Source: Corynebacterium marambiense
Lineage (GTDB): Bacteria; Actinomycetota; Actinomycetes; Mycobacteriales; Mycobacteriaceae
Length of the DNA stretch: 64,000 nt
Assembly: GCF_016342275.1 (NCBI RefSeq)
Contig: NZ_JAEIOT010000007.1
Location: 248,001 to 312,000 of the forward strand
Direction of reading: 5' to 3'
Positions 39,298 through 46,985 of this stretch are shown in pieces (position 1 is the stretch's first letter; each line of letters opens with the position of its first letter). Made by a program: the position numbers and the translations under genes. The notes under the pieces were generated by a model. The model ran no database searches, had not been told where the DNA came from, and saw only the letters and a list, made by a program, of their open reading frames with translations.

Positions 39298-40017
39298 CTA
39301 TTTGTCTTTGTCGTGACCCATCTCGTGGTCACCATGCGCGGAGTCGGATCCGTAGTCCTCCTCGCCTGCTCCGATCGCACGCACAGGAACCTCCTTGACG
39401 ACGATCTTCGAGCCGTCGGAGAACTTCAGAGTGATGTCGACCGTGGATCCGGCCTGGATCGCCTTGTCGTAATTTAGGATCATCAGATGGTCGGCACCCG
39501 GCTCAAGAACATGGTCGCCACCAGCCTTGATGGTAATTCCGCCCTCTTTCTCCTGCATCTTGCCGTCGACGACTTCGTGGATCTCGTATTCGGCCTCACC
39601 GAGCGACGTACTGAAACCGATCAGATGGATCTCACGGGCAGTGTGGTTTTCCAGCGTTCCGAAGATAGCGGTCATACCGGCACCGGCGGGCATCGCCTTG
39701 ACGAAGCCGTCGTGAAGGTGGACATCCTCCGCCGTGAGCGTGCCAGCGGTGTCGTTCCTGGCGTCATCGGCGCTGTCCTTCGCCTTCTTTCCCGCCGCCT
39801 CGGCGGCGTCCTTGGCGTCGGCGGCACCTTCCTTCACCTTGTCACCGGCATCTTTGGCGGCGTCTTTAGCGTCGTCCCCGACTTCGGCGGCCGCCGAGGT
39901 GACGGCAGAGGCCGCGTCATCAACGGAATCCTTGGTGGAATCGGAGCAACCGGCGAGTGCAAACGTTGCAACGGCGACGGTGGCAATAGAGATGCGGCTG
40001 AGTGAACGGGTGGTCAT
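39298..40017 (-). CDS. PCuAC-type copper chaperone lipoprotein with helical spacer
   Basis: 239 residues. Lipoprotein signal with lipobox LAGC (Cys24). Residues 30-88 are a charged Ala/Lys/Asp repeat (KDAA, DAGDK, ADAKDAAEA) that looks like an LEA-type amphipathic helix spacer. The PCuAC domain (about 92-215) carries the copper ligands as His147, Met154, His177 and Met179 (HLM). The tail (222-239) is His/Asp-rich (HGDHEMGHDKDK), possibly a second metal site. PCuAC proteins deliver Cu(I) to extracytoplasmic cuproenzymes such as cytochrome oxidase. Six bases after the copC stop. Confidence 0.92.
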   Translation of the reverse strand: MTTRSLSRISIATVAVATFALAGCSDSTKDSVDDAASAVTSAAAEVGDDAKDAAKDAGDKVKEGAADAKDAAEAAGKKAKDSADDARNDTAGTLTAEDVHLHDGFVKAMPAGAGMTAIFGTLENHTAREIHLIGFSTSLGEAEYEIHEVVDGKMQEKEGGITIKAGGDHVLEPGADHLMILNYDKAIQAGSTVDITLKFSDGSKIVVKEVPVRAIGAGEEDYGSDSAHGDHEMGHDKDK

Positions 40018-40023
40018 AAAAAC

Positions 40024-40644
40024 TCACTTTCTCTTCTTAATGATCAGGCCTGCGACGATAAGGAGAAGCAGGAGCAGCCCGCCGCCGACGGCGACGGCAG
40101 GAACAGGTGACGAGGACTCTTCTGGGTCGGACCCACCGGAGGGGTCCTCTGGGGTCGTCCCCGGTAGGGTGTCGGACGGGGCTTCCGAGGATGCTCCGTC
40201 GCCGCCCGAGACTGTAAAGGTGGTCCGTCCCCGGGTGGCGTGGCCGTCAGAGGACGTGATCTGGAACCCCACCGTGTATTCCCCCGGCCCTGGGCGAATG
40301 TCGTCGGGCACCACCACCGTGACGACCTGATTGTCCAGCACGGGCTCATCTCTGAACAGGACCGTGGACGTTGTGGTGTCACTCACCGCAACAGTGTTGA
40401 AACTGTCCCGGGGAATTCCAGAAAATTCGAGGACGATCTCGCGGGGAAACTCGTCGACCGTGGCACCGTCTGCGGGCGTTGAGTCGAGCACGACATCGTG
40501 TGCTACGGCGTAACCGCTGGACCAGGACGGACCTAAGCCCGATTGACAACCCACTATCACGACAGGGGCACTCAACGCAGCTGCGGCGATAGCCGCAAGC
40601 CTGCGGTACCGATGTCCGTACTGTCGGGTCACGATCAACTCCAT
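40024..40644 (-). CDS. copC: CopC-domain copper-binding membrane protein
   Basis: 206 residues from ATG 40644. Signal peptide ending near VVIVGC (possible lipobox Cys33) or at YAVAHD. The CopC fold follows: AHDVVLDSTPADGATVDEFP with an N-terminal-type His, and the closing SSDGHATRGRTTFTVSG. Then a Ser/Pro/Glu-rich linker, a C-terminal membrane helix (about 182-202) and a basic IIKKRK tail. Extracytoplasmic copper binding next to a PCuAC chaperone suggests shared copper handling. Confidence 0.93.
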   Translation of the reverse strand: MELIVTRQYGHRYRRLAAIAAAALSAPVVIVGCQSGLGPSWSSGYAVAHDVVLDSTPADGATVDEFPREIVLEFSGIPRDSFNTVAVSDTTTSTVLFRDEPVLDNQVVTVVVPDDIRPGPGEYTVGFQITSSDGHATRGRTTFTVSGGDGASSEAPSDTLPGTTPEDPSGGSDPEESSSPVPAVAVGGGLLLLLLIVAGLIIKKRK

Positions 40645-40952
40645 GGTCGTTGTTGGGTGGCCTGCCGTAGCTCGGAAGACGGAGACATGGGACACCAGAC
40701 GGTTCCCATTTTTTGAGGGCCTCTTCCACTAGTCGGTTGGTCCGGGCAGAAAGTTCCCGACCGACGGGACCAACCGGCGCGGCTTTGTCGAGCTGCATCT
40801 TCTCCGGGCCTTCTCCAGCGCCTGCTTCGGGGGTGAACGGCAACTGTTTCTGTCCCCACCCAGGGTACGCCGAACGGGCAGCCCGGACATCGGACTTGCC
40901 CTGGGAACAGCGGAAAAGCCCGGCCATAGTATGGTGGCCAGGCTAGTTGCGG
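40645..40952. other. Intergenic region upstream of copC
   Basis: 308 bases between copC and the minus-strand tRNA-Val. It must contain the copC operon promoter, but I see no convincing -35/-10 pair, operator or gene. Confidence 0.3.
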
Positions 40953-41024
40953 TGGTCCCAGCTGGGATCGAACCAGCGACCTTTCCGGTGTGAACGGAAC
41001 GCTCTTCCACTGAGCCATGGGACC
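40953..41024 (-). tRNA. tRNA-Val (CAC)
   Basis: Cloverleaf on the minus strand: acceptor GGTCCCA/TGGGACC, anticodon stem TTCCG/CGGAA around loop TTCACAC (anticodon CAC), T-arm GGTTCGATCC. CCA end not fully encoded. Confidence 0.95.
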
Positions 41025-41391
41025 TTCGACGAGTACGCCTCGCCTGCCTAGTAAGTTAACACGATCGCCGAGCGCTCACCTAATCCGCTGGTGGTGCACC
41101 GGTGTCTCCGCGACACTCACCGGGAGCAGTCCCCGTGCCTACCGGGACCCGTTCGGCGACAGGTGTGCCCCGTCACCCCCGGGTGACCGTAATCCAGTTC
41201 TGTGGAACGAAGAAATCTCGCGACAGGTGTGCCCCGTCACCCCCGGATAACCGTACCGAGGCTTCCGAAAGAACAGCCCGAGGAACATCGACCGGGTGCA
41301 TCCCAACTGCCGATTTGTGCCCGAGTCCCGAATAGGGCTAGAGTTTGGTCTCGCACCACACCGGGTCCACGGATCCAATAAGTGTAGTGAT
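41025..41391. other. Intergenic region between divergent tRNA genes
   Basis: 367 bases with no supported gene. It holds promoters for both tRNA directions and a duplicated sequence described separately (41157-41191 and 41221-41255). Confidence 0.4.
41157..41255 (+). repeat. Two near-identical 35-base direct repeats
   Basis: The first 26 bases are identical in both copies (starting CGACAGGTGTGCCCCGTCAC), at 41157-41182 and 41221-41246. They continue with two mismatches to CCGTA, giving 33/35 identity. The copies start 64 bases apart. Function unknown; they lie in the gap upstream of the tRNA cluster. Confidence 0.85.
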
Positions 41392-41464
41392 GCGGATGTA
41401 GCGCAGTTGGTAGCGCATCACCTTGCCAAGGTGAGGGTCGCGAGTTCGAGTCTCGTCATCCGCT
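41392..41464 (+). tRNA. tRNA-Gly (GCC), copy 1
   Basis: Acceptor GCGGATG/CATCCGC, anticodon loop TTGCCAA between CACC/GGTG-type stems (anticodon GCC), T-arm GAGTTCGAGTC. Discriminator T, no encoded CCA. Identical to two more copies downstream. Confidence 0.96.
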
Positions 41465-41494
41465 CTGGTATGGTTTTCGTACCTGCACAGCCAC

Positions 41495-41568
41495 GGTGGA
41501 ATGGCCGAGTGGTGAGGCAACGGTCTGCAAAACCGTGCACACGGGTTCGATTCCCGTTTCCACCTCCA
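41495..41568 (+). tRNA. tRNA-Cys (GCA)
   Basis: Acceptor GGTGGAA/TTCCACC, anticodon loop with GCA in CGGTCTGCAAAACCG, T-arm GGGTTCGATTCCC. CCA is encoded at 41566-41568, unlike the neighbouring tRNAs. Confidence 0.96.
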
Positions 41569-41581
41569 ATTTTATAGTCCT

Positions 41582-41653
41582 GCGCGTTTAGCTCAGCGGG
41601 AGAGCGCTTCCCTGACACGGAAGAGGTCACTGGTTCGATCCCAGTATCGCGCA
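41582..41653 (+). tRNA. tRNA-Val (GAC), copy 1
   Basis: Anticodon loop CTGACAC (GAC) in stem TTCC/GGAA, D-arm GCTCAGCGGGAGAGC, T-arm CTGGTTCGATCCCAG. The acceptor GCGCGTT/ATCGCGC has one T-T mismatch. Confidence 0.94.
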
Positions 41654-41684
41654 CCGGAGTAGCACAACTCCTAAAAATGTGCGT

Positions 41685-41757
41685 GCGGATGTAGCGCAGT
41701 TGGTAGCGCATCACCTTGCCAAGGTGAGGGTCGCGAGTTCGAGTCTCGTCATCCGCT
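41685..41757 (+). tRNA. tRNA-Gly (GCC), copy 2
   Basis: Same sequence as copy 1 at 41392; second gene of the first Val-Gly unit. Confidence 0.96.
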
Positions 41758-41788
41758 CTGGAAATACTGCACCGCAGTCTTTCTCCCC

Positions 41789-41860
41789 GCGCGTTTAGCT
41801 CAGCGGGAGAGCGCTTCCCTGACACGGAAGAGGTCACTGGTTCGATCCCAGTATCGCGCA
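41789..41860 (+). tRNA. tRNA-Val (GAC), copy 2
   Basis: Same sequence as copy 1 at 41582; first gene of the second Val-Gly unit. Confidence 0.94.
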
Positions 41861-41891
41861 CCGGAGTAGCACAACTCCTAAAAATGTGTGT

Positions 41892-41964
41892 GCGGATGTA
41901 GCGCAGTTGGTAGCGCATCACCTTGCCAAGGTGAGGGTCGCGAGTTCGAGTCTCGTCATCCGCT
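41892..41964 (+). tRNA. tRNA-Gly (GCC), copy 3
   Basis: Third identical tRNA-Gly copy, closing the array and followed after 11 bases by a terminator hairpin. Confidence 0.96.
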
Positions 41965-41975
41965 CAATGATCACA

Positions 41976-42008
41976 GTGGCCCGGCCCTCGACGGCCGGGC
42001 CACTTTTG
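41976..42008 (+). terminator. Terminator of the tRNA array
   Basis: Perfect 11-base stem GTGGCCCGGCC (41976-41986) and GGCCGGGCCAC (41993-42003), six-base loop, followed by TTTTG. Classic intrinsic terminator just after the last tRNA. Confidence 0.9.
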
Positions 42009-42040
42009 TCATGCGGTGCCACGGACTATCCTTGCCCTCC

Positions 42041-42808
42041 ATGAGCGATTTCCCAGGTGCCGTCCCCGCGGACGTACTGATCGGACCGACGCAGCCAGTC
42101 GGGATCTCTCAGATTCGCGCCGTGTCCGCCGTGACACTGACCGGAGCGACCACGATTGGCGGCACATCGGGACCGCTCGGCAACGCCACGGACACGAAAC
42201 TGCTCCTCGCGCTCCGATCATGGAGTGATGTCATTCTCGTCGGCGCCGCGACCGTTCGAGCCGAGAACTACGGCAGGGTCGTCCTTTCCCCTGGCGACCG
42301 CGCCCGCCGAACGTCGGAGGGACGTCCACCGCTACCACGGGTCGCGGTCGTAACCCGTTCCTTCAACCTCTCCCCGGATTCCCCCTTGTTCGCCGACAGT
42401 GAGGTCCCGACGCTCGTTCTCGTCCCGGCACAGGCATACGCGGACCCGAGACTGGCGGGGCCTCGCGACGCGATCATCCGTGCGGGCGGGCGGATCGTGT
42501 CGACGGAAGGTGGCACACCGGGCGAAATCATCGGATGCCTCCGGGAACAGGGCCACCGTCGGATCATCTGCGAAGGCGGGGCACAGCTCCTCGGACAGCT
42601 GGTGCGGGCGGATCTGATCGACGTCCACCACATCACCATTGACCCGAGCCTCACCCTCCCTGTCCATCCGGGACTGATCGCCGAGGTGGACACCCGACCG
42701 AAGGACCCGCAGGAACACCACCGCCTCTGTCTCGACGAGGTCCGCGCCACATCGGACGGGTGTGTGTTTCTCCGGTATACCAGGAAACACCCCGGCCTCG
42801 CTCCCTGA
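42041..42808 (+). CDS. RibD C-terminal domain reductase (pyrimidine reductase-like)
   Basis: 255 residues from ATG 42041. DHFR-like RibD C-terminal fold: VTLTGATTIGGTSGPLGNATDTKLLLALRSWSDVILVGAATVRAENYG, then GHRRIICEGGAQLLGQLVRADLIDVHHITIDPSL with the NADPH-binding EGG-x-L motif. There is no deaminase domain. Stand-alone homologues act in riboflavin synthesis or as reductases that can process pyrimidine/folate analogues; the mycobacterial syntenic gene is Rv2671. A TATCCT hexamer eight bases before ATG suggests a leaderless start. A CTCCCTGATCAGGGAG palindrome overlaps the stop. Confidence 0.88.
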   Translation: MSDFPGAVPADVLIGPTQPVGISQIRAVSAVTLTGATTIGGTSGPLGNATDTKLLLALRSWSDVILVGAATVRAENYGRVVLSPGDRARRTSEGRPPLPRVAVVTRSFNLSPDSPLFADSEVPTLVLVPAQAYADPRLAGPRDAIIRAGGRIVSTEGGTPGEIIGCLREQGHRRIICEGGAQLLGQLVRADLIDVHHITIDPSLTLPVHPGLIAEVDTRPKDPQEHHRLCLDEVRATSDGCVFLRYTRKHPGLAP

Positions 42809-42826
42809 TCAGGGAGCCTCCCGCGG

Positions 42827-42841
42827 TATGGTGGGACAGTG
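42827..42841 (+). promoter_or_regulatory. Putative -10 box with leaderless start of aftC
   Basis: TATGGT (42827-42832) is six bases before GTG 42839 with no ribosome binding site, a typical leaderless arrangement. Confidence 0.5.
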
Positions 42842-44218
42842 ACTGACCTAGCCCACTCCCGCTTGACCACGATCTGGAACTCTCCCGGCCCTCGTGTACC
42901 CCCGACGGCACCGACGCCCAGGACAACCGGTTTCGACCGTGTGGCACAGATGGTTTTCTGGCCCCTGTCACTCATGCTGATCATCCACCGTATCCTCGTG
43001 CTCTCGGTCAACGGGTCCGTGACCGACGACTTCTCCACGGTCTACTACGCTCTCCGCCGGTTCCACGACGGTGTGCCGATCTACAACGAGATCTACCACC
43101 ACGTCGATCCCCACTACCTCTACTCCCCTGGCGCGACGCTCGTCCTGTCGCCACTGGGACTGCTGACTGATTTCGACAGTGCCCGGATGTGGTTCATCTG
43201 CATCAACGCGGCCGCGATCGTCACAGCACTCGGCGTGCTGACCAGAATGTTCGGTTACGCCCTGTCGTCGGCCGTGTTCCCGGGTGCCGTGTTCTTCGCG
43301 TTCCTCACCGAGGCGGTCCAGAATACGCTGGTGTTCTCGAACATCAACGGTGTCCTTCTGCTCGCTCTCGCCGGATACCTCTACTGTCTGCTCCACGAGC
43401 GGCGGTGGGCCGCGGGTATCCTCATCGGCCTCGCCATCCTCGTGAAGCCGATCTTCGCCCCCCTGCTCTTTCTTCCCTTCGTGAAGCTGAACTGGCGGAC
43501 CGTCGGCACCGGTGTACTGGTCCCGGTCGTCACGAACGTCATAGCCTGGCCCATCGTCCCCGGTGCCGGAGACTATGTGACCCGAACCGTGCCTTATCTG
43601 GGTGAGGTGCGGGACTACGCCAACAGCTCGCTGCCCGGCATCGCAACCTACTACGGTATGCCGTGGTGGCAGGAGAAGTTCTGGTTCGTCTTCTTCGCCG
43701 TCGTCGTCGCGGTCGGTGTAATCGTTCTCCTCAGGTGGCGGTACACCGATCCCCTGCTCTGGGTCAGCACCACCACCGGCCTGCTCCTCGCCGGCGTCTT
43801 CCTATTGTCCTCTCTCGGACAGATGTACTACTCAATGCTGCTGTTCCCGCTCCTGTTCACAGTGCTGCTCCGGCGTTCAGCGATGCACTCGCCGGTCGCC
43901 TGGGTCGCCGTCTACTGCTTCCTCTCCGCGGATGTCTGGTTCTCGGACGAGTGGCTGGATCTCGGGCGCGCCATGCACTATCTCAAGCCGACCGTCGGTT
44001 GGGCGCTCATCATCCTGACGATCACGGTGGCCGCGGTCGTATGGTGGTGGCAGGAGCGTCACGGTCACGCAGCCACAGCCACGGAGCCACCGGCGACTAC
44101 GGGCGACGGGAGCGGACAGGTCGCTGTACCCGCACGTCAGGACACCATCAGGACCACATTCACCCCGACGACGACATCCACGGAGAATGACGATGACCGA
44201 TTTCAGACTCATCAGTGA
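42839..44218 (+). CDS. aftC: Arabinofuranosyltransferase AftC-like membrane protein
   Basis: 459 residues, GT-C (GT87) polytopic membrane protein with about ten helices. The extracytoplasmic loop after TM1 (DDFSTVYYALRRFHDGVPIYNEIYHHVDPHYLYSPGATLVLSPLG) carries the acidic catalytic residues of this fold and the YSPG motif. AftC adds alpha-1,3 arabinose branches to arabinogalactan/LAM using decaprenyl-phospho-arabinose. The neighbours (ribD-like before, msrB after, coproheme decarboxylase next) reproduce Rv2671-Rv2676c, where Rv2673 is AftC. The C-terminal 60 residues are a soluble Thr-rich tail overlapping msrB. Confidence 0.88.
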   Translation: MTDLAHSRLTTIWNSPGPRVPPTAPTPRTTGFDRVAQMVFWPLSLMLIIHRILVLSVNGSVTDDFSTVYYALRRFHDGVPIYNEIYHHVDPHYLYSPGATLVLSPLGLLTDFDSARMWFICINAAAIVTALGVLTRMFGYALSSAVFPGAVFFAFLTEAVQNTLVFSNINGVLLLALAGYLYCLLHERRWAAGILIGLAILVKPIFAPLLFLPFVKLNWRTVGTGVLVPVVTNVIAWPIVPGAGDYVTRTVPYLGEVRDYANSSLPGIATYYGMPWWQEKFWFVFFAVVVAVGVIVLLRWRYTDPLLWVSTTTGLLLAGVFLLSSLGQMYYSMLLFPLLFTVLLRRSAMHSPVAWVAVYCFLSADVWFSDEWLDLGRAMHYLKPTVGWALIILTITVAAVVWWWQERHGHAATATEPPATTGDGSGQVAVPARQDTIRTTFTPTTTSTENDDDRFQTHQ

Positions 44219-44606
44219 CGATCAATGGCGCGAGCGGCTGAGCGCCGAGGAGTACCGGGTGCTGCGTCGTGCCGGAACCGAGGCTCCACACACCGGACGG
44301 TACACCGACACCGAGACCGAAGGCGTCTACTCCTGCAGAGCCTGCGGTACCGAGCTGTTCCGTTCCACGGAAAAGTTCTCCGCCCACTGCGGTTGGCCGG
44401 CGTTCTTCTCCCCGCTCGCCGGGGACCGTGTCATCGAACGTGAGGACCGGTCACTCCCGGGCCGACCCCGCGTCGAGGTGTTGTGCGCCACCTGCGACTC
44501 CCACCTGGGGCACGTGTTCACAGGTGAGGGATACGATACCCCCACGGATCAGCGCTACTGCATCAACTCGATCTGTCTCACCCTGGAGGAGAAGCCCATC
44601 AGCTAG
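44193..44606 (+). CDS. msrB: Peptide methionine-(R)-S-oxide reductase MsrB
   Basis: 137 residues from ATG 44193 (GGAG about eight bases upstream); ATG 44187 adds two residues. Overlaps aftC by 26 bases. Zinc cysteines CRAC (48, 51) and CATC (98, 101), the GWPAFFSPL core, SHLGHVF, and the catalytic cysteine in RYCINSICL (Cys123). It repairs oxidised methionine in proteins using a thiol reductant. Confidence 0.97.
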   Translation: MTDFRLISDDQWRERLSAEEYRVLRRAGTEAPHTGRYTDTETEGVYSCRACGTELFRSTEKFSAHCGWPAFFSPLAGDRVIEREDRSLPGRPRVEVLCATCDSHLGHVFTGEGYDTPTDQRYCINSICLTLEEKPIS

Positions 44607-44613
44607 CAGCGGA

Positions 44614-44656
44614 GACGACGGACGCCCGTCGTCCCGGAATGGGGCCGACGGGCATC
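44614..44656. terminator. Bidirectional terminator between msrB and chdC
   Basis: Two competing hairpins: GACGACGG (44614-44621) with CCGTCGTC (44626-44633), perfect; and 44621-44635 with 44642-44656, with two mismatches. It lies between convergent stops. Confidence 0.55.
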
Positions 44657-44683
44657 ATTTCGCTCCGTACATTTTCGTCGCGA

Positions 44684-45385
44684 TCACGGCATGACCGCGA
44701 TGATCTCCTCGACATCATCAACCCGGCGACCGGAGAAGAATGGGATCTCCTCGCGCACGTGTCGGCGAGCCTCCGTGTAACGCATGCGGTACATCAGGTC
44801 GACGATGCGGTGCATCTCGGGTGCCTCGAACGCGAGGATCCACTCGTAGTCACCGAGGGAAAACGCGGGGACGGTGTTGGCGCGGACATCCGGGAAGTCA
44901 CGCGCGGCCATACCGTGCTCGACGAGGATCTTCCGGCGTTCCGCGTCGTCGAGCAGATACCAATCGTAGGAACGGACGAAGGGGTAGACGGAGATCCACC
45001 GGCCGGGTTCCTCCCCCATGATGAAGCTCGGGAGATGCGACTTATTGAATTCGGCCGGCCGGTGCAACGCGGTTCCCGTCCAGAACGCTTCGGTGCACCG
45101 GCCGAGTGTGGTGGTGCGTCGGAAGTCGTTGTATGCCCGCTGGATGTCCTCGATCTCTTCGGAATGCCACCAAATCATCACGTCAGCCTCGGCACGGAGC
45201 CCGGAGATGTCGTAGATGCCACGGACGGTCACGGGGCCTTCCCCAAGTCCCCTGAAGAACTCTCTGGTGTCGGCTATCGCCTGCGTGCGGTCATCGCCGA
45301 GCGCCCCGGGTATGATCCGGAAGGCGGCGAACTGGGAGTACTGCTGCATCGAATTGAGTTTCTCGAAATCCTTGCGCTGGGCCAC
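44684..45385 (-). CDS. chdC: Coproheme decarboxylase (HemQ/ChdC)
   Basis: 233 residues from GTG 45385, which follows AAAGGA at about eleven bases. Chlorite-dismutase fold with the actinobacterial ChdC residues in place: catalytic Tyr134 in [13 protein letters not shown] and proximal heme ligand His157 in LVEHG. It converts coproheme to heme b, the last step of the coproporphyrin-dependent pathway of Gram-positives. A longer frame up to 45826 overlaps the DUF3000 coding region and is not real. Convergent with msrB. Confidence 0.96.
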   Translation of the reverse strand: MAQRKDFEKLNSMQQYSQFAAFRIIPGALGDDRTQAIADTREFFRGLGEGPVTVRGIYDISGLRAEADVMIWWHSEEIEDIQRAYNDFRRTTTLGRCTEAFWTGTALHRPAEFNKSHLPSFIMGEEPGRWISVYPFVRSYDWYLLDDAERRKILVEHGMAARDFPDVRANTVPAFSLGDYEWILAFEAPEMHRIVDLMYRMRYTEARRHVREEIPFFSGRRVDDVEEIIAVMP

Positions 45386-45572
45386 TGTATTCAGGTTCCT
45401 TTCATGGTGGGGCGGTCCCTGCAATGGGGCCTCCGGTAGACGCCGACAACGCGGTGTTCTCCGTCGTCGGCCGCTGGTCTCCATCATAAGTTGGATACCC
45501 GTCCACGGGTGCCACCACCCCGGTCGGCGCGCCTCCCCGCCCATCATGTTTCCCGGAGTTAGGTTGAGAGTC

Positions 45573-46214
45573 GTGACCGAATCCGAAGCCCCCCAGCATC
45601 CCGCATCCGCCGGGACATCGGCCGACACCGACGCACCCCTTCTGTTCAACGAAGCTGTCAAGTCAATGCATCGTGCCCGGCTCCGCTCCGAGGTGTCTCT
45701 GGGAACGATCCGTCCACCCCAGCGTCTCGCCCCATACAGCCACGCCGTCGGTCTCGAGGTCGAACGCGCCATCGACGACAACGGCATCGCCACGGACAGT
45801 GATGGCGACGCTTTCGGTCGGCTCATCCTGCTCCATGATCCCGGAGCAGAGGAGTCTTGGGAGGGAAAGATGCGGCTCGTCGCCTACATCCAGGCGGACA
45901 TGGATGATTCGGTGGCGGGTGATCCGCTTCTTCCCGATGTTGCCTGGGACTGGCTGAAGGAGTCCCTCGATGAGTCAGGGGCCACTTACACGAATCTCGG
46001 TGGAACCGTCACCTCGACAGCGTCCGTCCGGTTCGGTGACATCGGCGGTCCGCCCCGCGCATTCCAGGTTGAGATGCGCGCCTCATGGACAGCCGTCGAC
46101 AACGATCTGTCCGATCACGTCACCGCGTTCGGCGAACTGCTCGGACACGTCGCGGGCCTCCCGCCGGAGGGGGTCATTCCGCTCGGCAGACTCCGTGGAA
46201 TGCCCCTTCCCTAA
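45573..46214 (+). CDS. DUF3000 family protein
   Basis: 213 residues from GTG 45573 ([10 protein letters not shown]). Actinobacterial DUF3000: [40 protein letters not shown] near the start and [44 protein letters not shown] near the end. Soluble, no signal. Function unknown. In mycobacteria it is followed directly by rnd; here an ABC importer operon intervenes on the opposite strand. Confidence 0.88.
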   Translation: MTESEAPQHPASAGTSADTDAPLLFNEAVKSMHRARLRSEVSLGTIRPPQRLAPYSHAVGLEVERAIDDNGIATDSDGDAFGRLILLHDPGAEESWEGKMRLVAYIQADMDDSVAGDPLLPDVAWDWLKESLDESGATYTNLGGTVTSTASVRFGDIGGPPRAFQVEMRASWTAVDNDLSDHVTAFGELLGHVAGLPPEGVIPLGRLRGMPLP

Positions 46215-46229
46215 GCTATTGTAAGGCGT

Positions 46230-46985
46230 TTAGAAGTACACGGCGACGGGTCGGCCATCAACCTCGGTCACGGTCAGGTCGACGTCGTAGAGAGACGCCA
46301 AGTTCTCCGTGGTCATCAGTTCCGCGGGAGTGCAGTAATGTACCAGACGACCGTTCTTCATGGCGATGATGCGGTCGGAGTACGCGGCCGCGAAGTTGAT
46401 ATCGTGGATCACCACCACGACCGTCCGTCCGAGTTCCTCGGCGGTCCTGCGCAGGAGTTTCATCATCGCCAGTGAGTGTTTGATGTCCAAATTGTTCAGT
46501 GGCTCATCGAGCAGGATGTAGTCAGTCTCTTGGGCGAGAACCATAGCGACGAACGCGCGCTGGCGCTGACCACCGGATAATTCATCGAGGTTTCGTTCCG
46601 CAAACTCCTCAAGCTCCAGGTATTCCATGGCACGCTCGATCGCTTTCTCGTCTTCCCAGGTCAACCGGCCCGCGCTGTGCGGAAAGCGTCCGAAGGCGAC
46701 GAGTTCCCGCACCGTCAGCCGGACTGCGACCCGGTTGTCCTGCCGCAGCACCGAGAGTATCTGCGCAAGTTTTTTCGACGATGTGGTCGACACGTCGTGA
46801 CCGTCCACGCTCACCGATCCACCGTCGGCCCGAATCAGACGGCTCACTACTCCGAGCAGGGTCGACTTGCCTGCACCATTGGGGCCGATGACGCTGGTCA
46901 CTCCCCCGGCGGGAATGTCCACGCTGATATCATCGACGACCGTGTCGGAGTCATATGTCTTGGTCACACCAGAGATCCGGATCAA
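46230..46985 (-). CDS. Iron-siderophore ABC transporter ATPase
   Basis: 251 residues from TTG 46985, which overlaps the permease stop by four bases (TTGA) and has AAAGG nine bases upstream. Walker A GPNGAGKS (34-41), signature DELSGGQRQR, Walker B YILLDEPLNNLD, H-loop VVVVIHD. Of the FecE/CeuD type. Powers the two FecCD permeases encoded upstream. It ends 15 bases from the convergent DUF3000 stop. Confidence 0.94.
   Translation of the reverse strand: MIRISGVTKTYDSDTVVDDISVDIPAGGVTSVIGPNGAGKSTLLGVVSRLIRADGGSVSVDGHDVSTTSSKKLAQILSVLRQDNRVAVRLTVRELVAFGRFPHSAGRLTWEDEKAIERAMEYLELEEFAERNLDELSGGQRQRAFVAMVLAQETDYILLDEPLNNLDIKHSLAMMKLLRRTAEELGRTVVVVIHDINFAAAYSDRIIAMKNGRLVHYCTPAELMTTENLASLYDVDLTVTEVDGRPVAVYF

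Larger units (their letters stand above)
41582..41964 (+). repeat. 207-base tandem duplication of a tRNA-Val/tRNA-Gly pair
   Basis: tRNA-Val, the 31-base spacer and tRNA-Gly at 41582-41757 recur at 41789-41964, offset 207 bases. The tRNAs appear identical and the spacers (41654-41684, 41861-41891) differ at one base. The sequence between the units is not repeated. Confidence 0.92.

Noticed and set aside
41157..41255. Possible CRISPR array from the repeated 26-base core
   Set aside because: Only two copies, 64 bases apart, no third repeat and no cas genes in the window.
41418..41921. 167-codon frame across the tRNA array with internal repeats
   Set aside because: Artificial frame created by the tandem tRNA duplication.
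41392..41964. Possible integrated mobile element at the tRNA cluster
   Set aside because: No integrase, no att-like tRNA fragment repeats and no phage genes; the repeats are whole tRNA genes.
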